A DNA stretch of 64,000 nucleotides, from contig NZ_CP022282.1 of assembly GCF_002216065.1 (NCBI RefSeq), positions 1,674,001 to 1,738,000 on the forward strand, given 5' to 3'. The translations under genes were made by a program, and so were the position numbers. This DNA comes from Chryseobacterium sp. T16E-39 (lineage in GTDB: Bacteria; Bacteroidota; Bacteroidia; Flavobacteriales; Weeksellaceae). Shown here piece by piece: positions 19,679 to 28,440 of the stretch (the stretch's first letter is position 1; the number at the start of each line of letters is the position of its first letter). The notes beneath the pieces are model-generated. The model saw only the letters and a list, made by a program, of their open reading frames with translations. It searched no databases and was not told the DNA's origin.

Positions 19679-22600
19679 ATGTTCAAAACTACATTACGCT
19701 TCGAGCTTTTACAGCATATCAAAAAACCATTTACCTGGATCTTCCTCCTGCTGATGTTTTTGCAGGGGCTCTATTATATGCGCCATACCAGCGAATTTTT
19801 CAGTGCTGATAAAACCTACGCCAATGCTCCGGCTGTTCTTTTTATGGTACTTGCCGGGATCGGATATATCGGTTTTATTGTTACTGCCATCCTCGGTGGC
19901 TCTGCCATGACTAAAGATATTGAATACCGAACCGCTCCGCTTTTATATACCACGAGAGCAAAAGAGCTTTCTTTCTTTGGAGCCCGGTTCTCTGGTTCCC
20001 TGATCGTTCTTTTGGTCTTGAATTTCGGTTATCTTCTGGGAATTATCCTGTACAGTTACCTTCCGATCCCTAATTTGGGACCATTGTCTTACCAATCTAT
20101 TCTGGAGGCTGTTCTCTATATTTTACTTCCTAATATTTTTGTACTCTATTCGTTGAGTTTTGCAGTTTCTGTTTTTACCAAAAGTGCAAAAGCTTCCTAT
20201 GGAGTGGCACTGATGGGAATGTTATTAATGATCTTTGCTGAAACTTCCTTTAACAGCAACCCCAATGTGGTTTTAGCTGACCCTACGGGCTTTTCAGTAA
20301 TGCATCAATTGGTTGAACATCTTTCAGCGGTTCAGAAAAACAATTATTCACCGGAGTTCTCGGGACTTCTCTTTAAAAACAGAATCATCTGGATCGCTAT
20401 TTCAGTGGTGATGCTGGTATTAGCTTATAAAAAATTCAGTTTTTCAACGTTTGCGGTGGCTCAACAAAAGAAGGAAAAAGAGAAACCTGTTTCTGATACT
20501 ATCGAACTGATTCCTTCTGATTCAGTAAGAACTTCTACTCCACAGTATTTTTCTTCCGCAGCCAATCTTAAGAAAGTATTTCAACTCTCCTTACTGGAAT
20601 TTAAAACCGTAGTGAGACCGTGGGGATTTAAACTTTTCCTTTCCTTACTGCTGATCATTTATTTGTGCTATATTGCCGTTTGGCAACAACAATATTATTC
20701 TGCCGCACCTACTCTTCCGGTAACCATAGAAATCACAGGCGTTACGCTTCCACTTTCATTTTATTTCCTCCTCTTCATCATTATCAACACTGGAGAATTG
20801 CTCTTTAAAAACAAAACCACCGGATTCTGGCAGATTGGAGATGCGCTTCCCGTTCCGAACTGGGTGAGCATTTTCTCTAAAGTCACTGCGATGATCGGTG
20901 TATCCTTTTTGCTGACCTTCTTTTTAATGTTGATCGGATTACTGGTACAAACCGGAAAAGGATATTACCATTACGAATTTCCCGTTTATTTCAACGATCT
21001 TTTTATCCGTTGGATGCCTAAGTATATCGCCTATATTTTATTAACCGTATTTGTTGCCGGCATTACGGCCAACCGATATGCCACCCACTGGATCACCTTA
21101 TTTGTGTTGATCAGCAGTACGGTCTTGCATGAAATTGAAGTGATTGAACAAAACCGGTTTAATTTTATTTTCTCTCCCGGTTCCGGAAAGAATACCGATA
21201 TGAACGGAAACGGAATTTTCAGTCTCGCACATACCTGGTATATGTCGTATTGGATCTTCCTCGCCGTCGCTTTATTTATTGTAGGTCTTTGGTTGTGGAA
21301 TCGCGGAACATCCGTTTCGTTATGGACGAGAATCCGTAAATCACCGGCTCCCAAAGCGGCATTAATCATTGGGTTTTTATTAATGATGTTCGGATTTGCA
21401 GTTACTGGTAATCACATCTATCACACGGTGAATATTAAAAATCATTTTGAAACCAAAAAAGAAGAAAGAACCGAAAAAGCAGTGTACGAAAAACAATATA
21501 AAAAGTTTAAAAATTCCCCGCAACCACTGATCACCGGATTGGAACTGAATCTACAGCTTGATCCTGCCAACAGGAATTTAAGTTATAATTCAAATGTGGT
21601 TTTAAAAAACACCACTTCCCAGCCCATCGATACATTGCATGTCGAATGGATGGATCGTTCGACTTTTCCAAAGATCAAACTGCAAGGAAACAGTCTGGTA
21701 TTGACCCATAAAAATGAAGAACTCAGACATGCGATTTACACCCTTTCTCAACCTCTATTACCGGGTCAGACGATAAAAGCATCCTTATCCGGAGCTTTAG
21801 CTTATTCAGGGTTTACGAATGATGATCCTCAAAAAGAAATCGCTTTTAATGGAAGTTTTATTCCATCTGATATTATTCCATTCTTTGGATATGATGACCG
21901 TAGGGAATTAAAAGAAAATAAATACCGTGTAGAAGAAGGTTTGCAAAAGATCAATTCCCGGCTTCCGGATCAAAATGACCGTTCTGCCTCTGCCCGATTC
22001 TTTGCTTCCTCACAAGCCGGCCGTTTTCCTTACACGCTGAATATTTCAGTGGTTGGAGATCAGGAAGTGGTAGCTCCCGGCATTTTAAAAAAATCATGGA
22101 AGAAAGATGGTAAACGTTTCTTTTCTTTTGCCTCAGAACATCCTGAAACCCTTAATTTTCATATTTTAGCAGCTCAATATGCAGTAAAAAAACAACCGAT
22201 TACTATCAATGGAAGAAAGATCGAGATGGAAGTCTATTATCATCCCGATCATGCCTATAATGTGGAAAAGCTGATTAGCTCCGCGAAGGAATCACTTAAT
22301 TTCTTATCTGAAAAATTGGGAGCTTATCCTTATGCTACGCTTACCATTGCAGAACGTCCAAGATATGATCAGGAATTGTATTCGTATTCCAATGTCATGG
22401 TGCTTCCGGAGAATCATGGATGGATTGCTGATATCCGGAAACCTGAAGATTTGGATTATCTCCGGTATATTACCGCTAAGCTTATCGCTGAACAGTATAT
22501 GCAACAGCTGAACCTGACCCGCACCAAAGGGTATCCCGTGTATACGAAAACCATCCCAGCGTATCTGGCTCTGTCACAACTGGAACATTTTTACGGTCCG

Positions 22601-22924
22601 GAACCACTCAAAAAAAATCTTGAAAAAGCCCATGAAGAATATCTGAAAGGACGTGCCGCAGAAACCAACTCAGAAACTAATTTATTGGATGTTGATGAGG
22701 TTTCCTTATACATCTCAGAGCATAAGGGCGGATCTGATTTGTATCATTTGAGTAAAACAATCGGTCAGAACAAGCTGGATCAACAGATTCATACTTTCTA
22801 CACCGAAGCACTTACCCAACAATCTCCTTTACACTCTACCAATCTATATCAGTTTTTACTGAACGGAGAAAAAGGAGCACAGGAAAAAGCTGTAAAAAAA
22901 CTATTCCTTGAAAAAGGAGAATAG
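19679..22924 (+). CDS. ABC-2 permease fused to degenerate M1 aminopeptidase-like domain
   Basis: A 1081-residue fusion. Residues 1-580 hold two blocks of about six membrane helices each, as in ABC-2 permeases, split by a soluble loop near 265-300. Residues 600-1081 resemble an M1 aminopeptidase of the type fused to ABC permeases in Bacteroidetes. The zinc motif is not present: where HEXXH is expected (about 934-938) the sequence reads KLIAE, and the GxMEN equivalent reads VMVLPEN. The extracytoplasmic domain is therefore probably not a peptidase any more and may bind a peptide or siderophore. Paired with the ATPase upstream and ended by a strong terminator. Confidence 0.82.
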   Translation: MFKTTLRFELLQHIKKPFTWIFLLLMFLQGLYYMRHTSEFFSADKTYANAPAVLFMVLAGIGYIGFIVTAILGGSAMTKDIEYRTAPLLYTTRAKELSFFGARFSGSLIVLLVLNFGYLLGIILYSYLPIPNLGPLSYQSILEAVLYILLPNIFVLYSLSFAVSVFTKSAKASYGVALMGMLLMIFAETSFNSNPNVVLADPTGFSVMHQLVEHLSAVQKNNYSPEFSGLLFKNRIIWIAISVVMLVLAYKKFSFSTFAVAQQKKEKEKPVSDTIELIPSDSVRTSTPQYFSSAANLKKVFQLSLLEFKTVVRPWGFKLFLSLLLIIYLCYIAVWQQQYYSAAPTLPVTIEITGVTLPLSFYFLLFIIINTGELLFKNKTTGFWQIGDALPVPNWVSIFSKVTAMIGVSFLLTFFLMLIGLLVQTGKGYYHYEFPVYFNDLFIRWMPKYIAYILLTVFVAGITANRYATHWITLFVLISSTVLHEIEVIEQNRFNFIFSPGSGKNTDMNGNGIFSLAHTWYMSYWIFLAVALFIVGLWLWNRGTSVSLWTRIRKSPAPKAALIIGFLLMMFGFAVTGNHIYHTVNIKNHFETKKEERTEKAVYEKQYKKFKNSPQPLITGLELNLQLDPANRNLSYNSNVVLKNTTSQPIDTLHVEWMDRSTFPKIKLQGNSLVLTHKNEELRHAIYTLSQPLLPGQTIKASLSGALAYSGFTNDDPQKEIAFNGSFIPSDIIPFFGYDDRRELKENKYRVEEGLQKINSRLPDQNDRSASARFFASSQAGRFPYTLNISVVGDQEVVAPGILKKSWKKDGKRFFSFASEHPETLNFHILAAQYAVKKQPITINGRKIEMEVYYHPDHAYNVEKLISSAKESLNFLSEKLGAYPYATLTIAERPRYDQELYSYSNVMVLPENHGWIADIRKPEDLDYLRYITAKLIAEQYMQQLNLTRTKGYPVYTKTIPAYLALSQLEHFYGPEPLKKNLEKAHEEYLKGRAAETNSETNLLDVDEVSLYISEHKGGSDLYHLSKTIGQNKLDQQIHTFYTEALTQQSPLHSTNLYQFLLNGEKGAQEKAVKKLFLEKGE

Positions 22925-22994
22925 AAGTATTGAATATGAATTAACAACAACTTAAAACCCAATTACCAGAAAAAATCGTTTCGAGACTTTTTTG

Positions 22995-23029
22995 ATATCA
23001 TGGTTCACTTGTGGATCATGATATTTTTT
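22995..23029 (+). terminator. Strong intrinsic terminator
   Basis: A 13 bp perfect stem (22995-23007 with 23012-23024) with tetraloop CTTG and six T residues. It ends the receptor/ABC unit just before the convergent operon ending at 23028. Confidence 0.92.
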
Positions 23030-23354
23030 ATGCATCATTAATTGCATAATTAAATAAAATCTCCGCAAGATCTTTATCTGTCATATTATGATGCTCTGAA
23101 TTTTTGACTTCCTCGAGTACCTCGAAAAAATAATGAAAACCAAATAAGCTGTAATATCTGATCCCATCTTTAACAAACTCAAGGCTGCCTTCTGTGGTCT
23201 CAATTTCAAAAAATGCCAGGTTATTGTTTAGCTCTAAAGGTTGTTCCATATAGACTTCAATAGCTTCAGAGGTCTGATCTAGTGAGTGATCGTTGCAAAA
23301 GTCTTTATATGTTCCGCCGTTGCGGAAGTAGTTGATTAATTCTTGTAGGTTCAT
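23028..23354 (-). CDS. Small hypothetical protein, immunity-like (last gene of conflict operon)
   Basis: A 108-residue acidic cytosolic protein, MNLQELINYFRNGGTYKDFC, with no signal peptide or membrane segment. Aromatic- and acid-rich composition and size match the small single-domain immunity proteins that accumulate in Bacteroidetes arrays, but I do not recognise the family. Only 6 bp separate it from the 139-residue gene upstream, so it belongs to the same transcript. It ends beside the terminator at 22995-23029. Confidence 0.65.
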   Translation of the reverse strand: MNLQELINYFRNGGTYKDFCNDHSLDQTSEAIEVYMEQPLELNNNLAFFEIETTEGSLEFVKDGIRYYSLFGFHYFFEVLEEVKNSEHHNMTDKDLAEILFNYAINDA

Positions 23355-23360
23355 ATTGTT

Positions 23361-23780
23361 TTACATTTCTTGATTTGTACAGAAAATTATTTTATCATGC
23401 TCCAAATTAGAGTGATAATTAAAAATCCTGTCTTCATTCTCCCATCTATTTTCACCGATTAAAAGTCCACCTGCAATAATATGATATGTTTGTTCCTTTG
23501 ATTGGAATTGAAATATTTTCATATCATATTTTAACAAATTCCTATCAATATGTACAGGTAGTTCTTGTTCGAAAATTTCTTTAATACAAACTTCGTCAAG
23601 CTTCATTGGGATATCAATATAACTCACTGCCCAAAATTCAAAGTCAATATTATATGAAGTGTCTTTTGAGTAACCCTCTAGGTCTGCATATTTCATTTCA
23701 CTTCGTATAAGTAAAGAACTATGGCTAACTGTATAAGCCCATAATTTGAAAGTTCTGTTGGAAGAATACTGTGCTTTCAT
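23361..23780 (-). CDS. Hypothetical protein, immunity-array type
   Basis: A 139-residue protein starting MKAQYSSNRTFKLWAYTVSH and containing HSSLLIRSEM, FEFWAVSYIDIP and IIAGGLLIGENRW. The pattern of a conserved VSHSxLLIRS motif with a following SYIDIP motif is one I associate with small proteins in immunity arrays of Bacteroidetes, but no function is established. Seven base pairs separate it from the gene before and six from the one after. Cytosolic. Confidence 0.65.
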   Translation of the reverse strand: MKAQYSSNRTFKLWAYTVSHSSLLIRSEMKYADLEGYSKDTSYNIDFEFWAVSYIDIPMKLDEVCIKEIFEQELPVHIDRNLLKYDMKIFQFQSKEQTYHIIAGGLLIGENRWENEDRIFNYHSNLEHDKIIFCTNQEM

Positions 23781-23787
23781 ATTATTC

Positions 23788-24021
23788 CTACGTTATATAT
23801 TTGTCAAATTCCATAATCTTGTCGCTAATTGAATAGTCCATTTCAGCACTATCAATAATAAATCGAGACAAGACTCCTTTTTGATTCAATCTGTTATCAA
23901 AATTATATAGATTCAGGATTACTAATGCCTTGGCTATAGACTCATTTCCCGAAAAACTAAATTCTTTTTCTAAAAAAGATTTTAATTTTTCTTTGCGCTC
24001 TGTAAAAACATTTTCGTTCAT
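23788..24021 (-). CDS. Small hypothetical protein coupled to Imm63-like gene
   Basis: A 77-residue acidic, helix-rich protein (MNENVFTERKEKLKSFLEKE). Its ATG overlaps the stop codon of the preceding gene in a TAATG junction, a strong sign of translational coupling and therefore of linked stoichiometry. No motif is recognised. It could be a partner or second immunity protein. Confidence 0.65.
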   Translation of the reverse strand: MNENVFTERKEKLKSFLEKEFSFSGNESIAKALVILNLYNFDNRLNQKGVLSRFIIDSAEMDYSISDKIMEFDKYIT

Positions 24022-24416
24022 TATTCAAGATTCCAGCTTGGATTAATCGTTTTTAAAATTTTCAATTGCATATCCTTTAATTTCTCCACTGAATAATTAG
24101 GATTATTTTTTTCTTTAGCTCTGGCTATTTCATATGAATTGTATCTAAACAGTTTTAAAAGAGCATCATCAGTATCTCTACAAAAATTCCTTTCATATTC
24201 GACTCCTCTTTCTTTAATCACTACATAAATGACACTATCGTCACCAATCTCTACGTAAGGATAGGCATCATCATTAGATTCATTTATTTTAGGAATTAAA
24301 TGAGAAGGAACATTTCCTATTTTGGAGATAGCCTTAGAAATTTTTTCTTGTAATTCTACAGTCAATAATTCTTTTTTATTCATATCCCTTATCATTGTAG
24401 TTTTATCATTTTCCAT
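24021..24416 (-). CDS. Imm63-like immunity protein
   Basis: A protein of about 131 residues, start uncertain: 24416 (MENDKTT) or 24383 (MNKKELL) are both possible; the longer frame to 24485 would need a TTG start. The core AYPYVEIGDDSVIYVVIKER followed by GVEYERNFCRDTDDALLKLF matches the Imm63 pattern (Y-x-E-I/V-D-D, Y-x-V-x-E-R-G, then E-R and a DxDxLLxxxF stretch). Imm63 proteins neutralise polymorphic toxins delivered by neighbours. No toxin gene is present nearby, so this is an orphan immunity gene or a part of the defence operon. Confidence 0.7.
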   Translation of the reverse strand: MENDKTTMIRDMNKKELLTVELQEKISKAISKIGNVPSHLIPKINESNDDAYPYVEIGDDSVIYVVIKERGVEYERNFCRDTDDALLKLFRYNSYEIARAKEKNNPNYSVEKLKDMQLKILKTINPSWNLE

Positions 24417-24491
24417 TAAAAATGAATATCCATTCTCTTTGTAATTTCTAGTCAACAATATTAAATTAACAGGTAATACTATCAAAAATCA

Positions 24492-26678
24492 TTAGATTTT
24501 TAATACTTTCACAAACACTCCCACCACATTAAAATCAACAGTATCTTCATCCCTAAGAATAATAGGTTCAAAACTCGAATCACTTGTTTTTGGCAACAAT
24601 ATTATTTCCTCATGGTACCAGCCTTCTTCATCAATCGATTTCTTACTAGAATATTCCTTAACAGTATAATTGCTACCGAATTCCAAATCAGTAATATTTC
24701 TGCCTTCAACTAAAGTAATTAATCCATTACGTGACCCTCCGCTATACTTTTTAAAGAGACAAATGCTGCCATTAGGTATAATTTTATTCATGGATTCACC
24801 TATTACTTTACAAGCAAAATAATCATCCTTGTTACTTACTCCATCCACTTCAATGAACTTTACATTTTCTAATTCCTGCAATTCGGAAAAACATCCTGCT
24901 GCAATATTAAGGTCGTAAAAAGGTATTGAAGTTTCAGTTGGATTATCAAGAAATTCTATTTGGATTTCTTCTTTTGTAATAGAGCTAAAAGACTGAATGA
25001 ACTGGCTTAAGAAACGTCGTAAATTATCATTGCAAACATAAATATAAGTCCCCTCAATTCCACGAAGTAATATTGTTTTATAAATATTAATAATAAAATC
25101 TAATAGCTCATCTTCGCTCTTAATGGAATTCTTTCCATTCTTATCCTTGTATTTTTGTTTGTCTAAAATTAACCTTTCAAGTTCAAAATCATAATCTAAT
25201 TCAGGACCGATAATAACTCCTGTATAGTTCAGGTCATATCCTTGAGTGGTATGAATGCAGCCTACTTCATTGATAGAATTAGTTGAATTCACCCAATCTA
25301 CAGAAACACTATTCCATTTTAATTTGTTTTCACCAATAATAATGTCATACGCTTCAGGATTTTTATTTGAAATCCATTCCCAAGCATATCCTGCCACCAC
25401 TCTTGATAGACTATGAATCTCATTTTTCTTTTTGATTCGATCAATCATTTCTGCCAGATCATCAAAAAGATAAAATTCATAATCTTTTGTCTTATATTGT
25501 TCTAAAGGAATCCCTGAGGGTTCATCAAAGAGATTATGAATTAATTTTACATACTCATTTCCTCCTCGAACTCGAAATTGAGTATTTAATTTTTCAACCC
25601 TGGTAAAAGATTCTGACTCTAATTTTTTAAAATTTTCTTTAAGTGTATCCGAAGGCTTTATAGATTGATATTGATCGTAGAAAATGATAGATTTTTCACC
25701 TTGCATAACTACCCAATCCAACTCAGAAGATGTAAATTTATCCAATCCTAATTTTTCACTATTGATATCAAATGTCCCAAAATAAGAACCCAAATTCACT
25801 CTTCTTCTTAATCGGTGACCTTCATCAACAATGATAAGATCATATTTATTTTTTGCTAGCTCTGATGGCCCAATGACCATTTTAGCAGATAAACCATTTA
25901 CATTTTTAAATACATTAGAAATAGTTTTTCTAAACGAAGCCATTGGAATAACCAACGCCATATTTAAATCTGAGAATTCATGCTTTACCTTTTTCAATAA
26001 AGAAAAAAGTTCTTCATCTTCCTCATCAAAATCTGAATAATTAAAATCTTCTAAGTCAGTTTTCAGTAATTTGAATAAAAAAATTGCTAAAATAGATTTA
26101 CCCGTCCCTGCTCCACCATGAATAAGGCTCACTTTCGCTTGTTTATCCAATAAACAACTAAGAATCATTTTTAAACCTTTGATCTGTTCTTTAGAAAGTG
26201 ATTTATAGGGAGAGTATTTGAAAAGATCCGAGTTGTTGATATAATCTAACGAATGTCTTGCGATTCCTAATTGTCTGAGTTCATCCCATATATCTTTGAA
26301 TAATTCCCAATATACTTTCTTCTCATGATATTGATGATTAGAAATTCCCAAATTCCCATTTTGCAAAGTATATTCTCCATCAGCCGAAATATATTTTATC
26401 AGATTAGCTTCCAGATCTAAGGTTGCAGATTTATGAAAGAGATCACTTAAAATAAGATTGACTGATGAAAGCTTTTTCTTTTCTTCAGATTTTAGATGGG
26501 TATTTATTCTGGTTAGTACATCCGTTGTTTCTCCAACATATGCAGATTTATCCTGTTTATTCTTCAGGAGATAAACTATTGGCCAGGATGTATAATCTTT
26601 ATGATTGTTATTTATATTAGCTTCTGCGAGGTAATCAAAGCTATATTCCTCAGTAATTGTAAAATTCTTCATTTTCAA
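24492..26678 (-). CDS. GIY-YIG nuclease / DUF2075 SF1 helicase / LexA-like S24 protease fusion
   Basis: A 728-residue three-part protein. Residues 33-62 form a GIY-YIG-like nuclease start (PIVYLLKN then AYVGETTDVLTRINTHL). Residues about 165-570 are a DUF2075 SF1-type helicase with Walker A GGAGTGKS at 188-195, Walker B DLIIVDEGH at 280-288 and a helicase VI-like HTTQGYDLNYTGVII region. The C-terminal 140 residues are an S24 LexA/UmuD-type domain: cleavage-site AAG at 593-595, nucleophile Ser629 in GESMNK and general-base Lys674 in YTVKEY. The spacing from the Ala-Gly bond to the Ser (35) matches LexA and UmuD. MazG-like and immunity-like genes flank it within a few bases. Confidence 0.85.
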   Translation of the reverse strand: MKMKNFTITEEYSFDYLAEANINNNHKDYTSWPIVYLLKNKQDKSAYVGETTDVLTRINTHLKSEEKKKLSSVNLILSDLFHKSATLDLEANLIKYISADGEYTLQNGNLGISNHQYHEKKVYWELFKDIWDELRQLGIARHSLDYINNSDLFKYSPYKSLSKEQIKGLKMILSCLLDKQAKVSLIHGGAGTGKSILAIFLFKLLKTDLEDFNYSDFDEEDEELFSLLKKVKHEFSDLNMALVIPMASFRKTISNVFKNVNGLSAKMVIGPSELAKNKYDLIIVDEGHRLRRRVNLGSYFGTFDINSEKLGLDKFTSSELDWVVMQGEKSIIFYDQYQSIKPSDTLKENFKKLESESFTRVEKLNTQFRVRGGNEYVKLIHNLFDEPSGIPLEQYKTKDYEFYLFDDLAEMIDRIKKKNEIHSLSRVVAGYAWEWISNKNPEAYDIIIGENKLKWNSVSVDWVNSTNSINEVGCIHTTQGYDLNYTGVIIGPELDYDFELERLILDKQKYKDKNGKNSIKSEDELLDFIINIYKTILLRGIEGTYIYVCNDNLRRFLSQFIQSFSSITKEEIQIEFLDNPTETSIPFYDLNIAAGCFSELQELENVKFIEVDGVSNKDDYFACKVIGESMNKIIPNGSICLFKKYSGGSRNGLITLVEGRNITDLEFGSNYTVKEYSSKKSIDEEGWYHEEIILLPKTSDSSFEPIILRDEDTVDFNVVGVFVKVLKI

Positions 26679-26681
26679 AAC

Positions 26682-27008
26682 CTACAATTCATCATACTTA
26701 TCTGATTTTCCTTTTGCTTTATCTACAGGATATTTCTCTCCGTTTCTCTGAAGCTTTTTTAATATGATACTGTTGATATCTATCTTATTTTTATCAGCCA
26801 GAAGTAATCCATACATTAATACATCAGCAAGCTCCTCCTCTAATTTATCTTTATTAAAATCTTCATTCTGTTTCCATAAAAATACTTCCAAAAGTTCAGA
26901 TGCTTCAATTGATAAAGCTAAAGCCAAATCTTTTGAATTGTGAAACTGTTGCCAATCTCGTTCATCACGAAATTTTAAAAGCTTTTCTACTGTACTTTTA
27001 TCTATCAT
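26682..27008 (-). CDS. MazG-like nucleotide pyrophosphohydrolase
   Basis: A 108-residue all-alpha NTP pyrophosphohydrolase, starting at the ATG at 27008; the GTG at 27014 is less likely. The metal-binding pattern ExxE...ExxD is seen as EASELLEVF (first pair) and EEELADVLMY (second pair). Such enzymes hydrolyse non-canonical or alarmone nucleotides, and short members are common in phage-defence and stress operons. It is the first gene of a six-gene minus-strand unit and ends 3 bp before the nuclease-helicase gene. Confidence 0.88.
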   Translation of the reverse strand: MIDKSTVEKLLKFRDERDWQQFHNSKDLALALSIEASELLEVFLWKQNEDFNKDKLEEELADVLMYGLLLADKNKIDINSIILKKLQRNGEKYPVDKAKGKSDKYDEL

Positions 27009-27120
27009 AAACACCTTTTAATAAAGTAAAATCTAATTTAACTTTAAAAATAATAAATCTAAAGCACAATCATCTTAAAAATATTAGTTTTTATAAATAC
27101 TCTTCAAACTCTTCTTCTGT

Positions 27121-28026
27121 TTATTCCATCCCCAACATCTTCGCAATAGAAATCGCATCCGCCACCGTATCCAGACTATAAATCTGCATCACCCCTTGAT
27201 TGGCAGCTGCCTGTGCCAGTGCGTTTTGTTGGTTTTGATTACTGATAGCATTTTCAAACATAATTCCTGTGGAATGTGCCATCGATTGATATAGAGTTGC
27301 CAAAGCAAGGCTTCCGGCAGCGAGATTGGGAGAAAGCATTCCGGTCAATTGATCATTGGAAGGCTGTGGAGCTGTACCTTCAGCAACCAGGGAAATGGTG
27401 TTATCCTGATATTCGCTACTTATATCAGGATGTACTTCGTGAATATAATGTGCAATGAATTTCGCGGTTGGAGACTCCAGTTTATTTTTCAAATCAGTGA
27501 TCTCATCTGAAGTTATTAGTCCCTCCAGGCTTTGAACATCAACATCATGAACATCGTATAATGCTTCACCAGTTTCAGACTGGCTGATCATGATATCCAT
27601 TTTTAAAACAATTCTGGCTTTTCTGGTATCTACACCAAGAATTTTCGAACCATGCTCCGGTTCAGCAATATCTATAAGACTATTGAACGGAAGAATGTCG
27701 ATATGGCAATGAAGATTCTTTGATTCATCGTTTTTCATTTGTACTATTGCTATTCCTACAGATTGCGCTTTAAGTTCTATAACAAATGCTGGATAAGTAT
27801 TATGCTGACCATTATTATTAATATAATGAACAAGTCTTATGGTTGGTTTTGCTTCAATTTCAGAAGTCTCTAAATTAAAGACAAAGCGGTTATTGTTATT
27901 TTGGGGATCATTTTTACTGAAATAAGGAGTATCCTTTTCTTTCTGAAAAGAGAAACCTTTGTTTAATTCCCGTAAATAAAGCAGGTTGGATATCTTGGCA
28001 GATTGAGGTTGGTGAGCGTGGTTCAT
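27121..28026 (-). CDS. Reb-locus protein with C-terminal RebB domain
   Basis: A 301-residue protein in two parts. Residues 1-215 form a domain shared with the protein at 35674-36483: both have a LxxLRxxN start, IRxVxxxxxxxxNxYxxFVxExK, TGEALYxVHDVDV and a LKxxLExxxxKxIAHYxxE stretch. Residues about 228-300 are a RebB-family domain (LYQSMAHSTGIMFENAISNQ and DTVADAISIAKMLG) nearly identical to the tandem small RebB proteins downstream. RebB proteins polymerise into R-body ribbons, so this looks like a linker that docks the unknown domain onto the ribbon. A perfect TAGATTTG box lies 111 bp upstream at 28137-28144 on the minus strand. Confidence 0.8.
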   Translation of the reverse strand: MNHAHQPQSAKISNLLYLRELNKGFSFQKEKDTPYFSKNDPQNNNNRFVFNLETSEIEAKPTIRLVHYINNNGQHNTYPAFVIELKAQSVGIAIVQMKNDESKNLHCHIDILPFNSLIDIAEPEHGSKILGVDTRKARIVLKMDIMISQSETGEALYDVHDVDVQSLEGLITSDEITDLKNKLESPTAKFIAHYIHEVHPDISSEYQDNTISLVAEGTAPQPSNDQLTGMLSPNLAAGSLALATLYQSMAHSTGIMFENAISNQNQQNALAQAAANQGVMQIYSLDTVADAISIAKMLGME

Positions 28027-28136
28027 ATTATATTGTTTTAGGTTTTTATTAGTTTTTGGGGAGTCTTCAAAATCAAAAACGCTCTTATTTTTAAGAAATT
28101 TTCGTTTTCTGTAAGGTCACTCAAGGCTATTCCCAA

Positions 28137-28144
28137 CAAATCTA
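28137..28144 (-). promoter_or_regulatory. Flavobacterial -7 promoter box
   Basis: TAGATTTG fits the TAnnTTTG consensus of Bacteroidetes sigma-A promoters exactly, at a reasonable 111 bp from the start at 28026. No convincing -33 TTG element at the right spacing was found, which lowers confidence. Confidence 0.35.
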
Positions 28145-28323
28145 CTCAACAAAATAAGATTGACAGTCAGTAGAAAAACTGATTTTTCAGAAAAAAACAA
28201 TCTTCTTAACATGAAAACGGTTAAAAATCGCAGTAATAATCCGGATCGGAACAGTATATTAAAAAGGACTGTAACTAACTATATTTCAAAACACTAATAC
28301 CCTAGTTAACTTTTCAAAACATG

Positions 28324-28342
28324 CATTACCATACTGGTAATG
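28324..28342. promoter_or_regulatory. Inverted repeat upstream of the sensory unit
   Basis: CATTACCA and TGGTAATG are perfect inverted 8-mers around TAC. The element lies 99 bp upstream of the plus-strand unknown gene that leads the histidine kinase unit; it is a candidate operator. Confidence 0.4.
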
Positions 28343-28440
28343 AGGAGGCTAACCATGCAATTCTTATCCACGTGATTTAAAAACCATTTTTTTTGTAAAT
28401 TTCAAAAATAATTTATTATCATTCACAAAAAACTAATACC

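Larger units (their letters stand above)
28027..28440. other. Divergent intergenic region of the reb locus
   Basis: A 414 bp region between the minus-strand RebB-fusion gene and the plus-strand sensory unit. It holds a flavobacterial -7 type box TAGATTTG (minus strand, 28144-28137), the motif AAAAACTGATTTT near 28170 that recurs upstream of the 37472 gene, and a 19 bp inverted repeat at 28324-28342. No gene is seen. Confidence 0.6.

Noticed and set aside
23788..24485. Small genes as a classic toxin-antitoxin pair
   Set aside because: The 24021 gene matches Imm63 rather than an antitoxin, and no toxin fold is recognisable in the partner.
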